This document shows, piece by piece, positions 8,588-17,164 of a stretch of 64,000 nucleotides of DNA. The translations under genes were made by a program, and so were the position numbers. Within the stretch, counting starts at the first letter, position 1, and the number at the start of each line of letters is the position of its first letter. Where the stretch lies: contig CAXXSX010000002.1 of assembly GCA_963677165.2 (NCBI GenBank), positions 3,038,001-3,102,000 on the forward strand, given 5' to 3'. This DNA is from JAFGXT01 sp963677165. GTDB taxonomy: Bacteria > Verrucomicrobiota > Lentisphaeria > Victivallales > SZUA-371. The notes below the pieces were generated by a model. That model worked only from the letters and a program-made list of their open reading frames with translations. It made no database searches and had not been told where the DNA came from.

Positions 8588-9301
8588 CTAATCACGCTCA
8601 GGAGTGAAATCGGCGTTGCACATTGAGCCAAACTCTTTCGTTCCGGAAGCGGAAGAGATAACAAGATTATAAAAGAAATCATTAATGGTCATCGATGATG
8701 CCGAACCATCAAGGTACTGATAATTTCCAGCGGTTTTCTTATGGCGCAGACAATGATATTTGTCATATGTCCTGGCAATATATGAACTACCGCACCATAT
8801 CCAACATGCGTTTCTGTAAGCACAGTCCATTAAATCCCCAGTATAAATGGAGCGTGGATTGATCCGGCTGAGTTTGCTGCCGTATCCACTGGTTAAATTG
8901 GCATTTGTCCAGCGACCGCTGCCAAAATAAGGGTTATATGCGTATGAAAAATCGCCCCAAGCTGTACTTACCATTGATGCCGGAATTACAAGTGAGGGAC
9001 ATACCGCTCCCTTTGATTTCTGGAATGTTCCAGCTGGTTTGCCATCGACATCATCAAGGAAATAGGTCCACCAGCGGTCTTGCCCTCCTAGATCATAGGC
9101 CGCAGGAATCAGATAGCCGTTGTAACTATCCGCATACATTTGCACTTTGAGTCCTATTTGCTTTAAATTTGATAGACATTTTATGCTCTTTGCTCTGTCT
9201 CGTGCAGAGTTCAGCGTTGGTAGTAAAATTGAGGCAAGAATTGCAATTATTGCTATAACTACAAGAAGTTCAATTAGTGTGAAGCTTTTTTTCCCTTTCA
9301 T
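8588..9301 (-). CDS. Pseudopilin-like protein (prepilin N-terminal cleavage motif)
   Basis: 237 aa. After a short Lys-rich leader (MKGKKS), FTLIELLVVIAIIAILASIL gives a textbook type IV prepilin/type II pseudopilin signal: cleavage before Phe, Glu at +5, then a single hydrophobic helix. SCLSNLKQIGLKVQMYADSY-type sequence follows, and a C-terminal His-X10-Asp-Gly (HKKTAGNYQYLDG) is the H-X9-DG-like signature of PVC pseudopilins. Expected to be inner-membrane anchored after leader cleavage. It sits between a LacI regulator and the GH20 gene, all on the minus strand. Confidence 0.85.
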   Translation of the reverse strand: MKGKKSFTLIELLVVIAIIAILASILLPTLNSARDRAKSIKCLSNLKQIGLKVQMYADSYNGYLIPAAYDLGGQDRWWTYFLDDVDGKPAGTFQKSKGAVCPSLVIPASMVSTAWGDFSYAYNPYFGSGRWTNANLTSGYGSKLSRINPRSIYTGDLMDCAYRNACWIWCGSSYIARTYDKYHCLRHKKTAGNYQYLDGSASSMTINDFFYNLVISSASGTKEFGSMCNADFTPERD

Positions 9302-9327
9302 GATTCTTTTTCCTTTGATTTGTTTTG

Positions 9328-10365
9328 TTATATGTTATTGATGAAAATTGGTTCCGTTGAAATAATTTTTGAGTCAGGTTTTTTATCGGTGTCGACCCAG
9401 CTCAGTAATGCTTCTGTTCCAAGTCGGCCCATTTCTGCATAATTACACAGGTAACTATGGATACCAATGTACTTCTTGTGTTCAAGCGGATTGGCTGCCA
9501 TGCCGCCGCCGCCGTAAATCATGTTTTTTGCAATCTCCGGATAGCTTTCATCCAGGAAAATGCGGCTTTGTCGAGCAAGATTGTCATTAATACAACAGAT
9601 AGCGTCGAACTGTTGTTGATTACTGATGGCTGATTCTAAAATTTCATTGACGCATTCCGGGTTAAAATTTCCCGGGAAAAATAGTTTTTTATTCGGCTCA
9701 ATGCCATGCGACTTCAGGGACTCTACAAAGCCATTGCGGTGGGTATGCGTGATTGCTACATCTTCTTTCCCTGAAATATACAGGATATTCCGCTTTCCTG
9801 CTTTGATTAATGTTTCTCCAACAATGAATCCGCCTTGAAAATGATCAATTTCCGCCCTGACGCCAGAGGAGGTCTTTTGGGCGTAACTGTTCATCTGGAC
9901 CATCGGTTTTCCCTTTAACTCCGTAAGATAATCGTCACTCAACATTGAGCCCCATATCACCAGACCGTCAACCAGCTTTTCATTGAACAGTTTAAGATAT
10001 TCTTTTTGTTCTATATAACGTTTGTTTCGGAAGATCAATGTCAGTCGATATTGACTGTTATACATCGCTTTTTCAATTCCCTGCATGGCTTCCATGAACG
10101 AGAAATCTTCGAATACGCTGTAGCGATCCTTTAAATTGTCCAGCGACGGAATGACCAGTCCAACCGCATAGGATTTGCTTTGAGACAGTCGTTTGGCATT
10201 GATATTCGGGGTGTAATTCAGGCGTTTTACCGCAGAAAAAATCTTTTGACGGGTTTTTTCCGCTACCGGATATGCCAGTTGAACATTATTCAACACTCGC
10301 GATACCGTGCTTGACGCTACTCCGGCTTCTTTTGCAATATCTTTTATGGATACTCGACTACCCAT
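9328..10365 (-). CDS. LacI-family transcriptional regulator
   Basis: 345 aa from ATG 10365. The reading frame extends further upstream, but the LacI helix-turn-helix begins at once from this start (VSIKDIAKEAGVASSTVSRV, residues 5-24), followed by the hinge (YTPNINAKRLSQSKS) and a periplasmic-binding-protein-like effector domain (VGLVIPSLDN onward). The upstream extension would read through a promoter and two operators, so it is rejected. Probably regulates itself and the downstream pseudopilin-GH20 genes in response to a sugar (inference). Confidence 0.87.
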   Translation of the reverse strand: MGSRVSIKDIAKEAGVASSTVSRVLNNVQLAYPVAEKTRQKIFSAVKRLNYTPNINAKRLSQSKSYAVGLVIPSLDNLKDRYSVFEDFSFMEAMQGIEKAMYNSQYRLTLIFRNKRYIEQKEYLKLFNEKLVDGLVIWGSMLSDDYLTELKGKPMVQMNSYAQKTSSGVRAEIDHFQGGFIVGETLIKAGKRNILYISGKEDVAITHTHRNGFVESLKSHGIEPNKKLFFPGNFNPECVNEILESAISNQQQFDAICCINDNLARQSRIFLDESYPEIAKNMIYGGGGMAANPLEHKKYIGIHSYLCNYAEMGRLGTEALLSWVDTDKKPDSKIISTEPIFINNI

Positions 10366-10398
10366 TGCTTTGTGTTTCTCCGTTGTTAATTTCTTACG

Positions 10399-10449
10399 GC
10401 AACCGTTTGCCGTTGGGTCTATTATATAACGGCAAACGGTTGCAGTCAA
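10399..10449 (-). promoter_or_regulatory. LacI-gene promoter with two inverted operators
   Basis: On the minus strand TTGACT (10444-10449) and TATAAT (10421-10426) are spaced by exactly 17 nt. The 16-mer GCAACCGTTTGCCGTT occurs twice as exact inverted copies: 10428-10443, filling the spacer between -35 and -10, and 10399-10414, near the start site. Centres are 29 bp apart, close to three helical turns. This is a clear autorepression layout for the LacI protein encoded directly downstream. Confidence 0.82.
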
Positions 10450-10646
10450 TAGCAGTCGAAAGAATTTTATGAAAAAATACAAGGAATGAGGAGACGACAG
10501 TGCAAAAGAGGGGGGCGATTTATCGGGCATAAATTGCGCTGGAGATTTGAAATTTCGCTCATAACGTCAATATTAACGAATTGGATATTAGTAAAACAAT
10601 ATAAATTTATATATACGAAAATAATACAAATCAGGAAAGAGTCGAG

Positions 10647-11972
10647 ATGAGCGAAAAAAATACGGAGTTGATGGATAAGATTGTATCACTGGCAAAGCGG
10701 CGTGGATTCATCTTTCAGAGTTCAGAAATTTATGGCGGAATCAATGGTTTCTGGGATTATGGTCCGTACGGAACCCAGATGAAAAAAGCCATCGAAAAAC
10801 TGTGGTGGAACTATATGGTTGAAAGCCGGACCAATGTGGAAGGTCTGGACTCGACGATTATTTGCCATCCGCGCGTATGGAAGGCTTCCGGTCACCTTGA
10901 TCAGTTCGGCGATCTGATGTGTGACTGCCGCGAATGTAAGTCTCGTCACCGCGTTGACCAGATGGAAGACCCGACTACATGCCCGAATTGCGGATCAAAG
11001 GATCTTACAGAGCCGCGCGAATTCAACCTGATGATGAAGACTTTTGTCGGTCCGGTTTTCGACGAAGATCACACCGCTTATCTTCGCGCCGAAACCTGTC
11101 AGCCGATTTTTGTCGACTTTAATCTCGTTCGTGTCGCTACTCGTCAGAAGCTCCCGTTTGGTATTGCCCAGATTGGTAAAGCGTTCCGTAACGAGATCAA
11201 TCCGCGTAACTTTACTTTTCGTTCGCGCGAATTTACTCAGATGGAAATGGAATTCTTCTGTACTGATGAAGATGCCATGCAGTGGTATGAATACTGGCGC
11301 GACCAGCGTCTGAAATATTATGAAATGCTCGGATTCAGCAAAGATGTGATCCGTACCTATGACCATGAAAAGCTGGCTCACTACGCAAAAGCCGCTATGG
11401 ATATCGAGTTCAAGTTCCCGTTCGGCTGGGGCGAACTCGAAGGTATTCACCATCGTGGAACCTGGGATATGTCACAGCATTCGGAATTCTCCGGCGAAGA
11501 CATGCAGTATGTCGATCACGACAACAAACGTAAGGTTATGCCGGTTGTTATTGAAACTTCCGTTGGCGCCGACCGATCAATGCTGGCGTTGCTGTGTAAC
11601 GCTTACGATGAAGATACAGCCGAAACCAAGAAAGAAGGCAAGGCCGAAGAGGTACGTATCGTATTGCATTTGCCTGCAATTATTGCACCGGTGCAGGTTG
11701 CGATCCTGCCGTTGTCAAAAAAGCTTAACGAAAATGCTGAAAAACTGTTTGGCGATATGGCAAAATACTTCCGTTGTGAATATGATGTAACCGGCAGTAT
11801 CGGAAAACGCTATCGTCGTCAAGATGAGATCGGTACTCCATTCTGCGTTACATTTGACTTTGATTCACTTGAAGACAATTGCGTAACAGTACGCGAACGC
11901 GATTCGATGTCTCAGGAACGTGTCAGTATGGACCAACTCAGAAACTATATTGACGAAAAAGTAATGCTGTAA
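10647..11972 (+). CDS. glyQS: Glycyl-tRNA synthetase (homodimeric class II type)
   Basis: 441 aa. The N-terminal KIVSLAKRRGFIFQSSEIYGG and the GFWDYGPYG motif are diagnostic of the alpha2-type GlyRS. A zinc-binding-like insert CDCREC...CPNCG lies at ~residues 92-116, class II motif 2 is FGIAQIGKAFRNEINPR with FTQMEMEFF, and motif 3 is ETSVGADRSMLALL. The anticodon-binding domain follows (APVQVAILPLS). It charges tRNA-Gly in the cytoplasm. AGGAAAGAG precedes the ATG. Full length, with no oddities. Confidence 0.95.
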   Translation: MSEKNTELMDKIVSLAKRRGFIFQSSEIYGGINGFWDYGPYGTQMKKAIEKLWWNYMVESRTNVEGLDSTIICHPRVWKASGHLDQFGDLMCDCRECKSRHRVDQMEDPTTCPNCGSKDLTEPREFNLMMKTFVGPVFDEDHTAYLRAETCQPIFVDFNLVRVATRQKLPFGIAQIGKAFRNEINPRNFTFRSREFTQMEMEFFCTDEDAMQWYEYWRDQRLKYYEMLGFSKDVIRTYDHEKLAHYAKAAMDIEFKFPFGWGELEGIHHRGTWDMSQHSEFSGEDMQYVDHDNKRKVMPVVIETSVGADRSMLALLCNAYDEDTAETKKEGKAEEVRIVLHLPAIIAPVQVAILPLSKKLNENAEKLFGDMAKYFRCEYDVTGSIGKRYRRQDEIGTPFCVTFDFDSLEDNCVTVRERDSMSQERVSMDQLRNYIDEKVML

Positions 11973-11980
11973 GCTTTTTT

Positions 11981-12015
11981 CAGGATTGTTTCCGGCAAAT
12001 ACGGAAACAATTCTG
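11981..12015. terminator. Long hairpin after glycyl-tRNA synthetase
   Basis: CAGGATTGTTTCCG (11981-11994) pairs with CGGAAACAATTCTG (12002-12015) over 14 positions, with one G-U pair, around a 7-nt loop. It begins just after the glyQS stop and a T6 run. There is no T-run after the stem, so intrinsic termination is uncertain; mRNA end protection is an alternative role. Confidence 0.5.
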
Positions 12016-12030
12016 AATAGGGATGCTGAA

Positions 12031-12225
12031 ATGGAACAGAGAATGACAGACAAGGAACTGCAAAATTTCTATAAAGAAATTGAGCAGGATATAAAGAATC
12101 CTCCGAAAAACTCCAAGAGTAATAACTGTTCTTCTGAAGATATTCTCTCTTCTATTGGTGATGTTGTGTCTGAGATAGCTATCGATGGAATCGTTGATAT
12201 TGTCATTGATTCTGTCAGCAGCTGA
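12031..12225 (+). CDS. Small hypothetical protein
   Basis: 64 aa from the ATG at 12031, which has AGGG eight nt upstream. The N-terminal half is charged and helical (DKELQNFYKEIEQDI); the C-terminal half alternates acidic and hydrophobic residues (SIGDVVSEIAIDGIVDIVID). No signal peptide. I do not recognise a family. It lies between glyQS and the polysaccharide locus on the same strand. Could be spurious, but start context and residue balance favour a real gene. Confidence 0.45.
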   Translation: MEQRMTDKELQNFYKEIEQDIKNPPKNSKSNNCSSEDILSSIGDVVSEIAIDGIVDIVIDSVSS

Positions 12226-12286
12226 ACATTACGCAGAAGAATAATTGGATAAATGACTTGACTAACTCTAGAAAAGTGGAACAATA

Positions 12287-13426
12287 ATGCGAGTTTTATT
12301 CGATCATCAGATATTTAGCTACCAACGTTTTGGCGGAATATCTCGTTATTTTGCAGAATTAATGCGTTGGAGTTCAAATATTACTGACTTGGAATATGTC
12401 CTCGGGATCAAGGTCTCCGCTAATGAGTCTCTAAAAAATACTGGACTGGCTGAGAAGCATGCGATTCCAATAAGTAATTGCAAAGATAATCTATTTTCTT
12501 TGAGCCTGAGATATGCAAAAAATGATCTCTACACCCGAAAGCTTATAGGTAAAAATCAATTCGACATATTTCACCCGACTTTTTACTTTCCCGGTTTGAC
12601 TCGAAAATTACGCAATAAGCCGTTTGTTGTTACGATAGTGGATATGATTCCTGAGTTATTTCCTGAGATGTACCCTCAAAACACATTCTATTCGAAGAAT
12701 ATAACTCATCGATGGATCGAGGGCAAAAAAGAACTGGCAGTTAATGCTGCTGCGATTATTGCCATATCTGAGAAAACAAAGTCTGACCTTATCAATATGT
12801 ATGGAGTAGACGCGGATAAGATTAAAGTTATTTATTTGGGAAATTCCCTGGAAGAGTCCAGAGAACAGAACATATCGTCACAAATTAAGTTGCCCAAGAG
12901 ATATTTGCTGTTTGTTGGAACTCGCAATGGATACAAAAATTTTAAACGTTTTTTGACCGCAAGTGCAGAACTGATGAAAGATGATGATGAGTTACATATA
13001 GTCTGTGTAGGTGGCGGAATGTTTTCTGATACAGAGAAGGCAATGATTGCTGAATTAGGAATCTCCTCCAGATTGCATCAGTATAATGTGACGGATGATG
13101 ACCTTTGTATGATTTATGAAAATGCCTTGGCATTTGTTTTTCCTTCTATGTACGAAGGCTTTGGTATTCCTATTGTTGAAGCGTTTAATATGAATTGTCC
13201 GGTATTATTGAGTAATTCCAGTTGTTTCCCTGAGATCGCCGGAGATGCTGCTGCGTATTTTGATCCTGAAGATGAAAAATCTATTGCCGATACGCTTAAG
13301 ATTATTTATGATAATTCACATCTTGACACTCTCAGAAAGAATGGTGAAGTGCGTCGTCATATGTTTACCTGGCAGAAAACGGTTGAGCAGACTAAACAGG
13401 TATATCAATCGGTACTGGAATCATAA
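12287..13426 (+). CDS. Glycosyltransferase family 4
   Basis: 379 aa with GT-B organisation. The N-terminal part carries MRVLFDHQIFSYQRFGGISRYF, typical of GT4 mannosyltransferase-like enzymes. The C-terminal nucleotide-sugar domain starts near RYLLFVGTRNGYKNF, and the signature FVFPSMYEGFGIPIVEAF contains the conserved E-x7-E pair. Probably transfers a sugar from a nucleotide donor to a growing surface glycan on the cytoplasmic face. First gene of the plus-strand arm of the polysaccharide locus. Confidence 0.88.
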   Translation: MRVLFDHQIFSYQRFGGISRYFAELMRWSSNITDLEYVLGIKVSANESLKNTGLAEKHAIPISNCKDNLFSLSLRYAKNDLYTRKLIGKNQFDIFHPTFYFPGLTRKLRNKPFVVTIVDMIPELFPEMYPQNTFYSKNITHRWIEGKKELAVNAAAIIAISEKTKSDLINMYGVDADKIKVIYLGNSLEESREQNISSQIKLPKRYLLFVGTRNGYKNFKRFLTASAELMKDDDELHIVCVGGGMFSDTEKAMIAELGISSRLHQYNVTDDDLCMIYENALAFVFPSMYEGFGIPIVEAFNMNCPVLLSNSSCFPEIAGDAAAYFDPEDEKSIADTLKIIYDNSHLDTLRKNGEVRRHMFTWQKTVEQTKQVYQSVLES

Positions 13427-13459
13427 ATATAATGTGTTAATAAAGCTAAGGAATGGATC

Positions 13460-14401
13460 ATGAAATATTTAATAACTGGACATGGGGGCTTTGTTGGATC
13501 CTATTTGATCGACTATATTATTCAGCAGGAATCGGATGCCGAAATTATTGGACTTGATATTGCTGCGAGGAAAATGAAGGCCGATTATTTTACTGAGTAT
13601 ATCGTTGATTTACTTGATGCTGACAAATTGAATTCTGTTCTGAAAAAAGTCAAACCGGATTATATTATGCATCTTGCTTCATTCAGTTCCGTTGCTTACA
13701 GCTGGGAATACCCTCTTGAGAGTTTTCAGAACAATACGAATATATTTCTGAATTTGCTTGATGGTATATGTCGCTATTGTCCGGAGTGTAAACTACTTTC
13801 GATTGGGTCCAGTGAAGAATATGGTGCGGTTTCAGAAGATGACATTCCTTTAAAAGAAACAATGATACCCCGTCCCCTCAGTCCATATGCTGTCGCCAGA
13901 GTTGCTCAAGAGAATATGTCAAGAGTATACTCGCGGGGATTTGGACTGAATATTGTTTGTACCAGATCATTTAACCATATTGGTTGTGGACAACTTGATA
14001 AATTTGTTATTAGTTCTCTTGCTAAAAGATTTGCAATGTTTAACGCTGGGCAATGCTCTGAGATTGTCACCGGAGATACCAGCGTCATTCGCGACTTTCT
14101 TGATGTAAGAGATGTGGTTAGGGCTTATTTCCTTTTATTAAAAAGTGATGGCGGAAATAGCGAAATATACAACATATGCAGTGGATTTGGAACTTCCATA
14201 CAAAATATTATAGACCTTCTCTGTAAAATAACTAATACGATGCCGTCATTCAGGGTTGATAGTAAATTATTACGTCCTGTTGAGAATCGAATTGTTACTG
14301 GCTCTTACGAGAAGATCAATAAATTATGTGGGTGGAAACCTGAAATTACGTTGGAAGATTCCATTACAAGTATTGTGGAATGGTGGCAGAAAAGAATCTA
14401 A
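13460..14401 (+). CDS. NAD(P)-dependent sugar epimerase/dehydratase with Arg in place of the active-site Lys
   Basis: 313 aa extended short-chain dehydrogenase. A Rossmann motif TGHGGFVGS (residues 6-14) and GSSEEYG are like those of GDP-mannose 4,6-dehydratase and GDP-4-keto-6-deoxymannose reductase. FNHIGCGQ and RDFLDVRDVVRAY complete the family pattern. The usual catalytic Y-x3-K reads SPYAVARVAQE, i.e. Tyr-x3-Arg; codon AGA is plain in the DNA. Closest in feel to Rmd-type GDP-6-deoxysugar reductases. AAGGA precedes the ATG. It would supply an activated deoxysugar to the neighbouring transferases, if active. Confidence 0.8.
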   Translation: MKYLITGHGGFVGSYLIDYIIQQESDAEIIGLDIAARKMKADYFTEYIVDLLDADKLNSVLKKVKPDYIMHLASFSSVAYSWEYPLESFQNNTNIFLNLLDGICRYCPECKLLSIGSSEEYGAVSEDDIPLKETMIPRPLSPYAVARVAQENMSRVYSRGFGLNIVCTRSFNHIGCGQLDKFVISSLAKRFAMFNAGQCSEIVTGDTSVIRDFLDVRDVVRAYFLLLKSDGGNSEIYNICSGFGTSIQNIIDLLCKITNTMPSFRVDSKLLRPVENRIVTGSYEKINKLCGWKPEITLEDSITSIVEWWQKRI

Positions 14402-14454
14402 TCTTTCAAATATATCATCTATGGGCGTGTTTTTTTTGCTATACAGGAGGTTAT

Positions 14455-14547
14455 ATGACGAATGAGAAGGTACAAAAAAATGGAAAGTTTTTTAGAATTA
14501 TGTGTCCAGAAAAATATGGATTGCTACTAGTAGAAGGAAGAGCATAA
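14455..14547 (+). CDS. 30-aa ORF translationally coupled to GT2
   Basis: ATG at 14455 is preceded by a near-perfect Shine-Dalgarno (CAGGAGG, 5-6 nt spacing), the strongest in this locus. The 30-codon frame (MTNEKVQKNGKFFRIM, then CPEKYGLLLVEGRA) ends in TAATG, so its stop overlaps the start codon of the following glycosyltransferase. It may be a leader peptide that delivers ribosomes to the GT2 start, or a real small protein. No family recognised. Confidence 0.5.
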   Translation: MTNEKVQKNGKFFRIMCPEKYGLLLVEGRA

Positions 14548-15455
14548 TGTTAATCGGTATTGTTATTCTGAATTGGAATAAAGATGATTATACCAAGAGA
14601 TGTCTGGAAAGTATTGATTCTCTGCGTTTTGATGATATTCGGCTCAATACATATTTGATTGATAATAACTCAGAACAATTCAATGAGATGTTTATGACAC
14701 AGGCTCTTCCGGGGGTTAATATTATCCGGTTGGATGATAATGTGGGATATACCGGAGGTAATAATGTTGGTATTGATGCTGCGATGAAGGATCAATGTGA
14801 GTTTGTGTTTATTGCTAATAATGATACAATCTTTACAGAATCACTTATTCCTGAACTATTAAAAACAATCGAACAGGATGAGTCGATTGCATCTGTTTCG
14901 CCCAAAGTATTATTTTATAAAGAGCAAAATAAGATACAGTTTGGGGGAGGGAAATTAAATTTATATTTTGGCAAATACGAACATTTAGGATATGGTTCTA
15001 TTGATGACGGTAGCTTTGATACGGAAAAAGAGATAGATTTCTTTACCGGATGTGGTGTGCTTTTGAAAAGTTCAGTTATTCGTGAACTTGGAAAATTTGA
15101 AGATTCTTTCTTTGCATATTGTGAAGATATTGAACTTTCTGTTAGAATAAGACGGGCTGGGTATAAATTGTATTATAATGGTAATGCTGCGATTTATCAT
15201 GATGAATCTCCATCTCTTGGTGGTTATTTGAACCCTCTCGCATTTTATTTGTCAAAACGGAACTCCGTGTATTTGATTAATATGCACGGGACTGTTGGTC
15301 AACGATTTTGCTATTTAATATATTCCTATACTTTTTTTCTCCTTGCGGTGGCAGGTTATGCGTTCCTGAAAGAAAGATTCGATCTTTTAAAGATGTACGT
15401 TAGGGCATTAAAGGATTCCTTGAAAGGAGTAAAAGGAAAACCTGATTTTTTTTAA
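14547..15455 (+). CDS. Glycosyltransferase family 2
   Basis: 302 aa from ATG 14547; the longer frame to 14502 adds residues before the GT-A fold begins (IGIVILNWNKDDYTKRCLES) and lacks a ribosome-binding site. DNNS (residues ~45-48), VGYTGGNNVGI and the acidic triplet NND (~90) are nucleotide-sugar contacts. DFFTGCGVLLKSS and FFAYCEDIELSVRIRRAGY are typical of rhamnosyltransferase-like GT2 enzymes. A hydrophobic segment near residue 255-275 may dock it on the membrane. The start overlaps the stop of a 30-codon ORF. Confidence 0.88.
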   Translation: MLIGIVILNWNKDDYTKRCLESIDSLRFDDIRLNTYLIDNNSEQFNEMFMTQALPGVNIIRLDDNVGYTGGNNVGIDAAMKDQCEFVFIANNDTIFTESLIPELLKTIEQDESIASVSPKVLFYKEQNKIQFGGGKLNLYFGKYEHLGYGSIDDGSFDTEKEIDFFTGCGVLLKSSVIRELGKFEDSFFAYCEDIELSVRIRRAGYKLYYNGNAAIYHDESPSLGGYLNPLAFYLSKRNSVYLINMHGTVGQRFCYLIYSYTFFLLAVAGYAFLKERFDLLKMYVRALKDSLKGVKGKPDFF

Positions 15456-15607
15456 TCAGAACTATTCCTATGCCTATGTGAAATTACAACATAATAATTT
15501 CTATAGGTCGTAACAATGTGAGTTCGATTAAAAAACTTGTTCTGGTTCTTGTAAAATGGCTTTAGTTCACTATATTACAAAAAAATTTATAGAGATTATA
15601 ATCTAAT

Positions 15608-16270
15608 ATGTTAAAAGAAAAAAATTCAACTTACTATCAATCTGACAGGAAAGAATTAATTCCTTTTATCCCCGAACAATATTCCACTGTTCTAGAGATT
15701 GGATGTGGTTCTGGAGTATTCCATGATAATTTAAAAAAAAGCAAAGAATACTGGGGGATTGAACCCGTGGAATCTGCGGCTCAAGAAGCAAATGGTAAAT
15801 TAAGTAAGGTTATCGTGGGATTATATAATGATGTTAAGGATAAGATTCCTGACAATTATTTTGACTTAATTGTTTGTAATGACGTCATTGAGCATATGCC
15901 AGATCATGAAGAATTTCTTTGTTCCATAAAGACAAAAATGAAGGATAAAGGTTATTTGATAGGTTCTGTTCCAAATGTGAGATGTTTGGATAACCTGTAT
16001 AAGCTATTGTTAAAAAAAGACTGGAATTATACAGACGCTGGGATTCTTGATTATACACATTGCAGGTTTTTTACTATTAAAAGTCTAAAAAATAGTCTTT
16101 CCAAGTGTGGATATGATTTGGAAGATATCAGGGGCATTAATCCATTAACGGAAAAGTTGTGTTCCAGAATCATATGTTTTGGGGTTGGAATTGTTTTAGG
16201 GCGTGATGTGAGTTTCTGTCAGATAGGATTAAAAGTAAAAAAACGGGAAAGAAAAGAATCGACGAAATAG
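15608..16270 (+). CDS. Class I SAM-dependent methyltransferase
   Basis: 220 aa. Motif I is VLEIGCGSGVF (residues ~28-38) and motif III-like FDLIVCNDVIEHMPDH (~84-99), the arrangement of Methyltransf_11/23 proteins. GYLIGSVPNVRCLDNL follows. Its position at the end of the plus-strand glycan arm suggests methylation of a sugar or capping of the chain (inference). A 152-nt gap with no recognisable gene separates it from the upstream GT2. It converges on the minus-strand operon with only 5 nt between stops. Confidence 0.82.
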   Translation: MLKEKNSTYYQSDRKELIPFIPEQYSTVLEIGCGSGVFHDNLKKSKEYWGIEPVESAAQEANGKLSKVIVGLYNDVKDKIPDNYFDLIVCNDVIEHMPDHEEFLCSIKTKMKDKGYLIGSVPNVRCLDNLYKLLLKKDWNYTDAGILDYTHCRFFTIKSLKNSLSKCGYDLEDIRGINPLTEKLCSRIICFGVGIVLGRDVSFCQIGLKVKKRERKESTK

Positions 16271-16275
16271 GCGCT

Positions 16276-17082
16276 TTAAAGTTCTTTTCCCCAACGATAT
16301 AAGTGAGCTAGCTCTTTGCAATGTCCATGAGTTGAATAGCTTGGTATAGGGGAAATTAAAGAACGCCCTTTTTTTCTAAGAGCTAAAAACATATGGAAAT
16401 CATATGGATATTTATAACAAGTAAATTTTCTTAGAATTTTTTCATCTTTTTTTAGGGTTGCAACTTGAGATGCAAATGTCATTGTTGTAGAAAGTACAGT
16501 CGCCCAGTGGGTTGATTTTGAAACAATAATTCTAGTTAGTTTTGATTTATTTTTTAGAAGTTTGTTTGGTTTCTCTTTCCTATATATATTTTTGTCATCA
16601 TATAACGTTACATAATCTGCTCCAGTTTTTAAGCCTTCCATAAGAATTTTATTACTTCGATCTCGATGGATATAATCATCTTCAACAAAATATACATAGT
16701 CTGTGTCAGGAAGTTTCAGGGCAAGTGACAACGCATGATTAAAGCTGTCAGCTCCATTTTTATAGTCAGTTCGTATTACGTTTAAGTTCATTTCTATTAA
16801 TTTATTATATGTGGAATCAAGAACATTATCAGCGATTATGGTTATTTGATTTTTCTCAAAATGTTTAAGAAAGTTATTCAAACAGTTAAAATTTGTTATA
16901 TATTCCGGCCGCGCCTTGTTAAAGCTAAAATCACTAATGCGATAATAGATATGCAGTTTTCCCTGAATTAAGGTTTTGGGGCAAACTAGAGGAATTCTAT
17001 TAAACAAAAAGATATATAGTTCTAAAGATATATACGAGATACATAGCCAGATATATTTGAGATTGTAAATTTTTTTCTTCAT
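16276..17082 (-). CDS. Glycosyltransferase-like protein (GT-A type)
   Basis: 268 aa. A hydrophobic stretch near the N-terminus (LKYIWLCISYISLELYIFLF) may anchor it. The central DTDYVYFVEDDYIHRDRSN has the EDD acidic cluster expected for metal and nucleotide binding in GT-A enzymes, preceded by SFNHALSLAL. Lower similarity to well-known families, so the donor is unknown. Last gene of the nine-gene minus-strand run. Very AT-rich. Confidence 0.6.
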   Translation of the reverse strand: MKKKIYNLKYIWLCISYISLELYIFLFNRIPLVCPKTLIQGKLHIYYRISDFSFNKARPEYITNFNCLNNFLKHFEKNQITIIADNVLDSTYNKLIEMNLNVIRTDYKNGADSFNHALSLALKLPDTDYVYFVEDDYIHRDRSNKILMEGLKTGADYVTLYDDKNIYRKEKPNKLLKNKSKLTRIIVSKSTHWATVLSTTMTFASQVATLKKDEKILRKFTCYKYPYDFHMFLALRKKGRSLISPIPSYSTHGHCKELAHLYRWGKEL

Positions 17083-17164
17083 TACCTTTACCTTAATATT
17101 GGGACGTTGACTAAAAATTATTTATTGTAATATTTCAGCACAATCTAAGTCGCTCAAAATTCTT

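Noticed and set aside
10366..10530. N-terminal extension of the LacI frame
   Set aside because: It covers the near-consensus promoter and both operators; the LacI DNA-binding domain begins at 10365.
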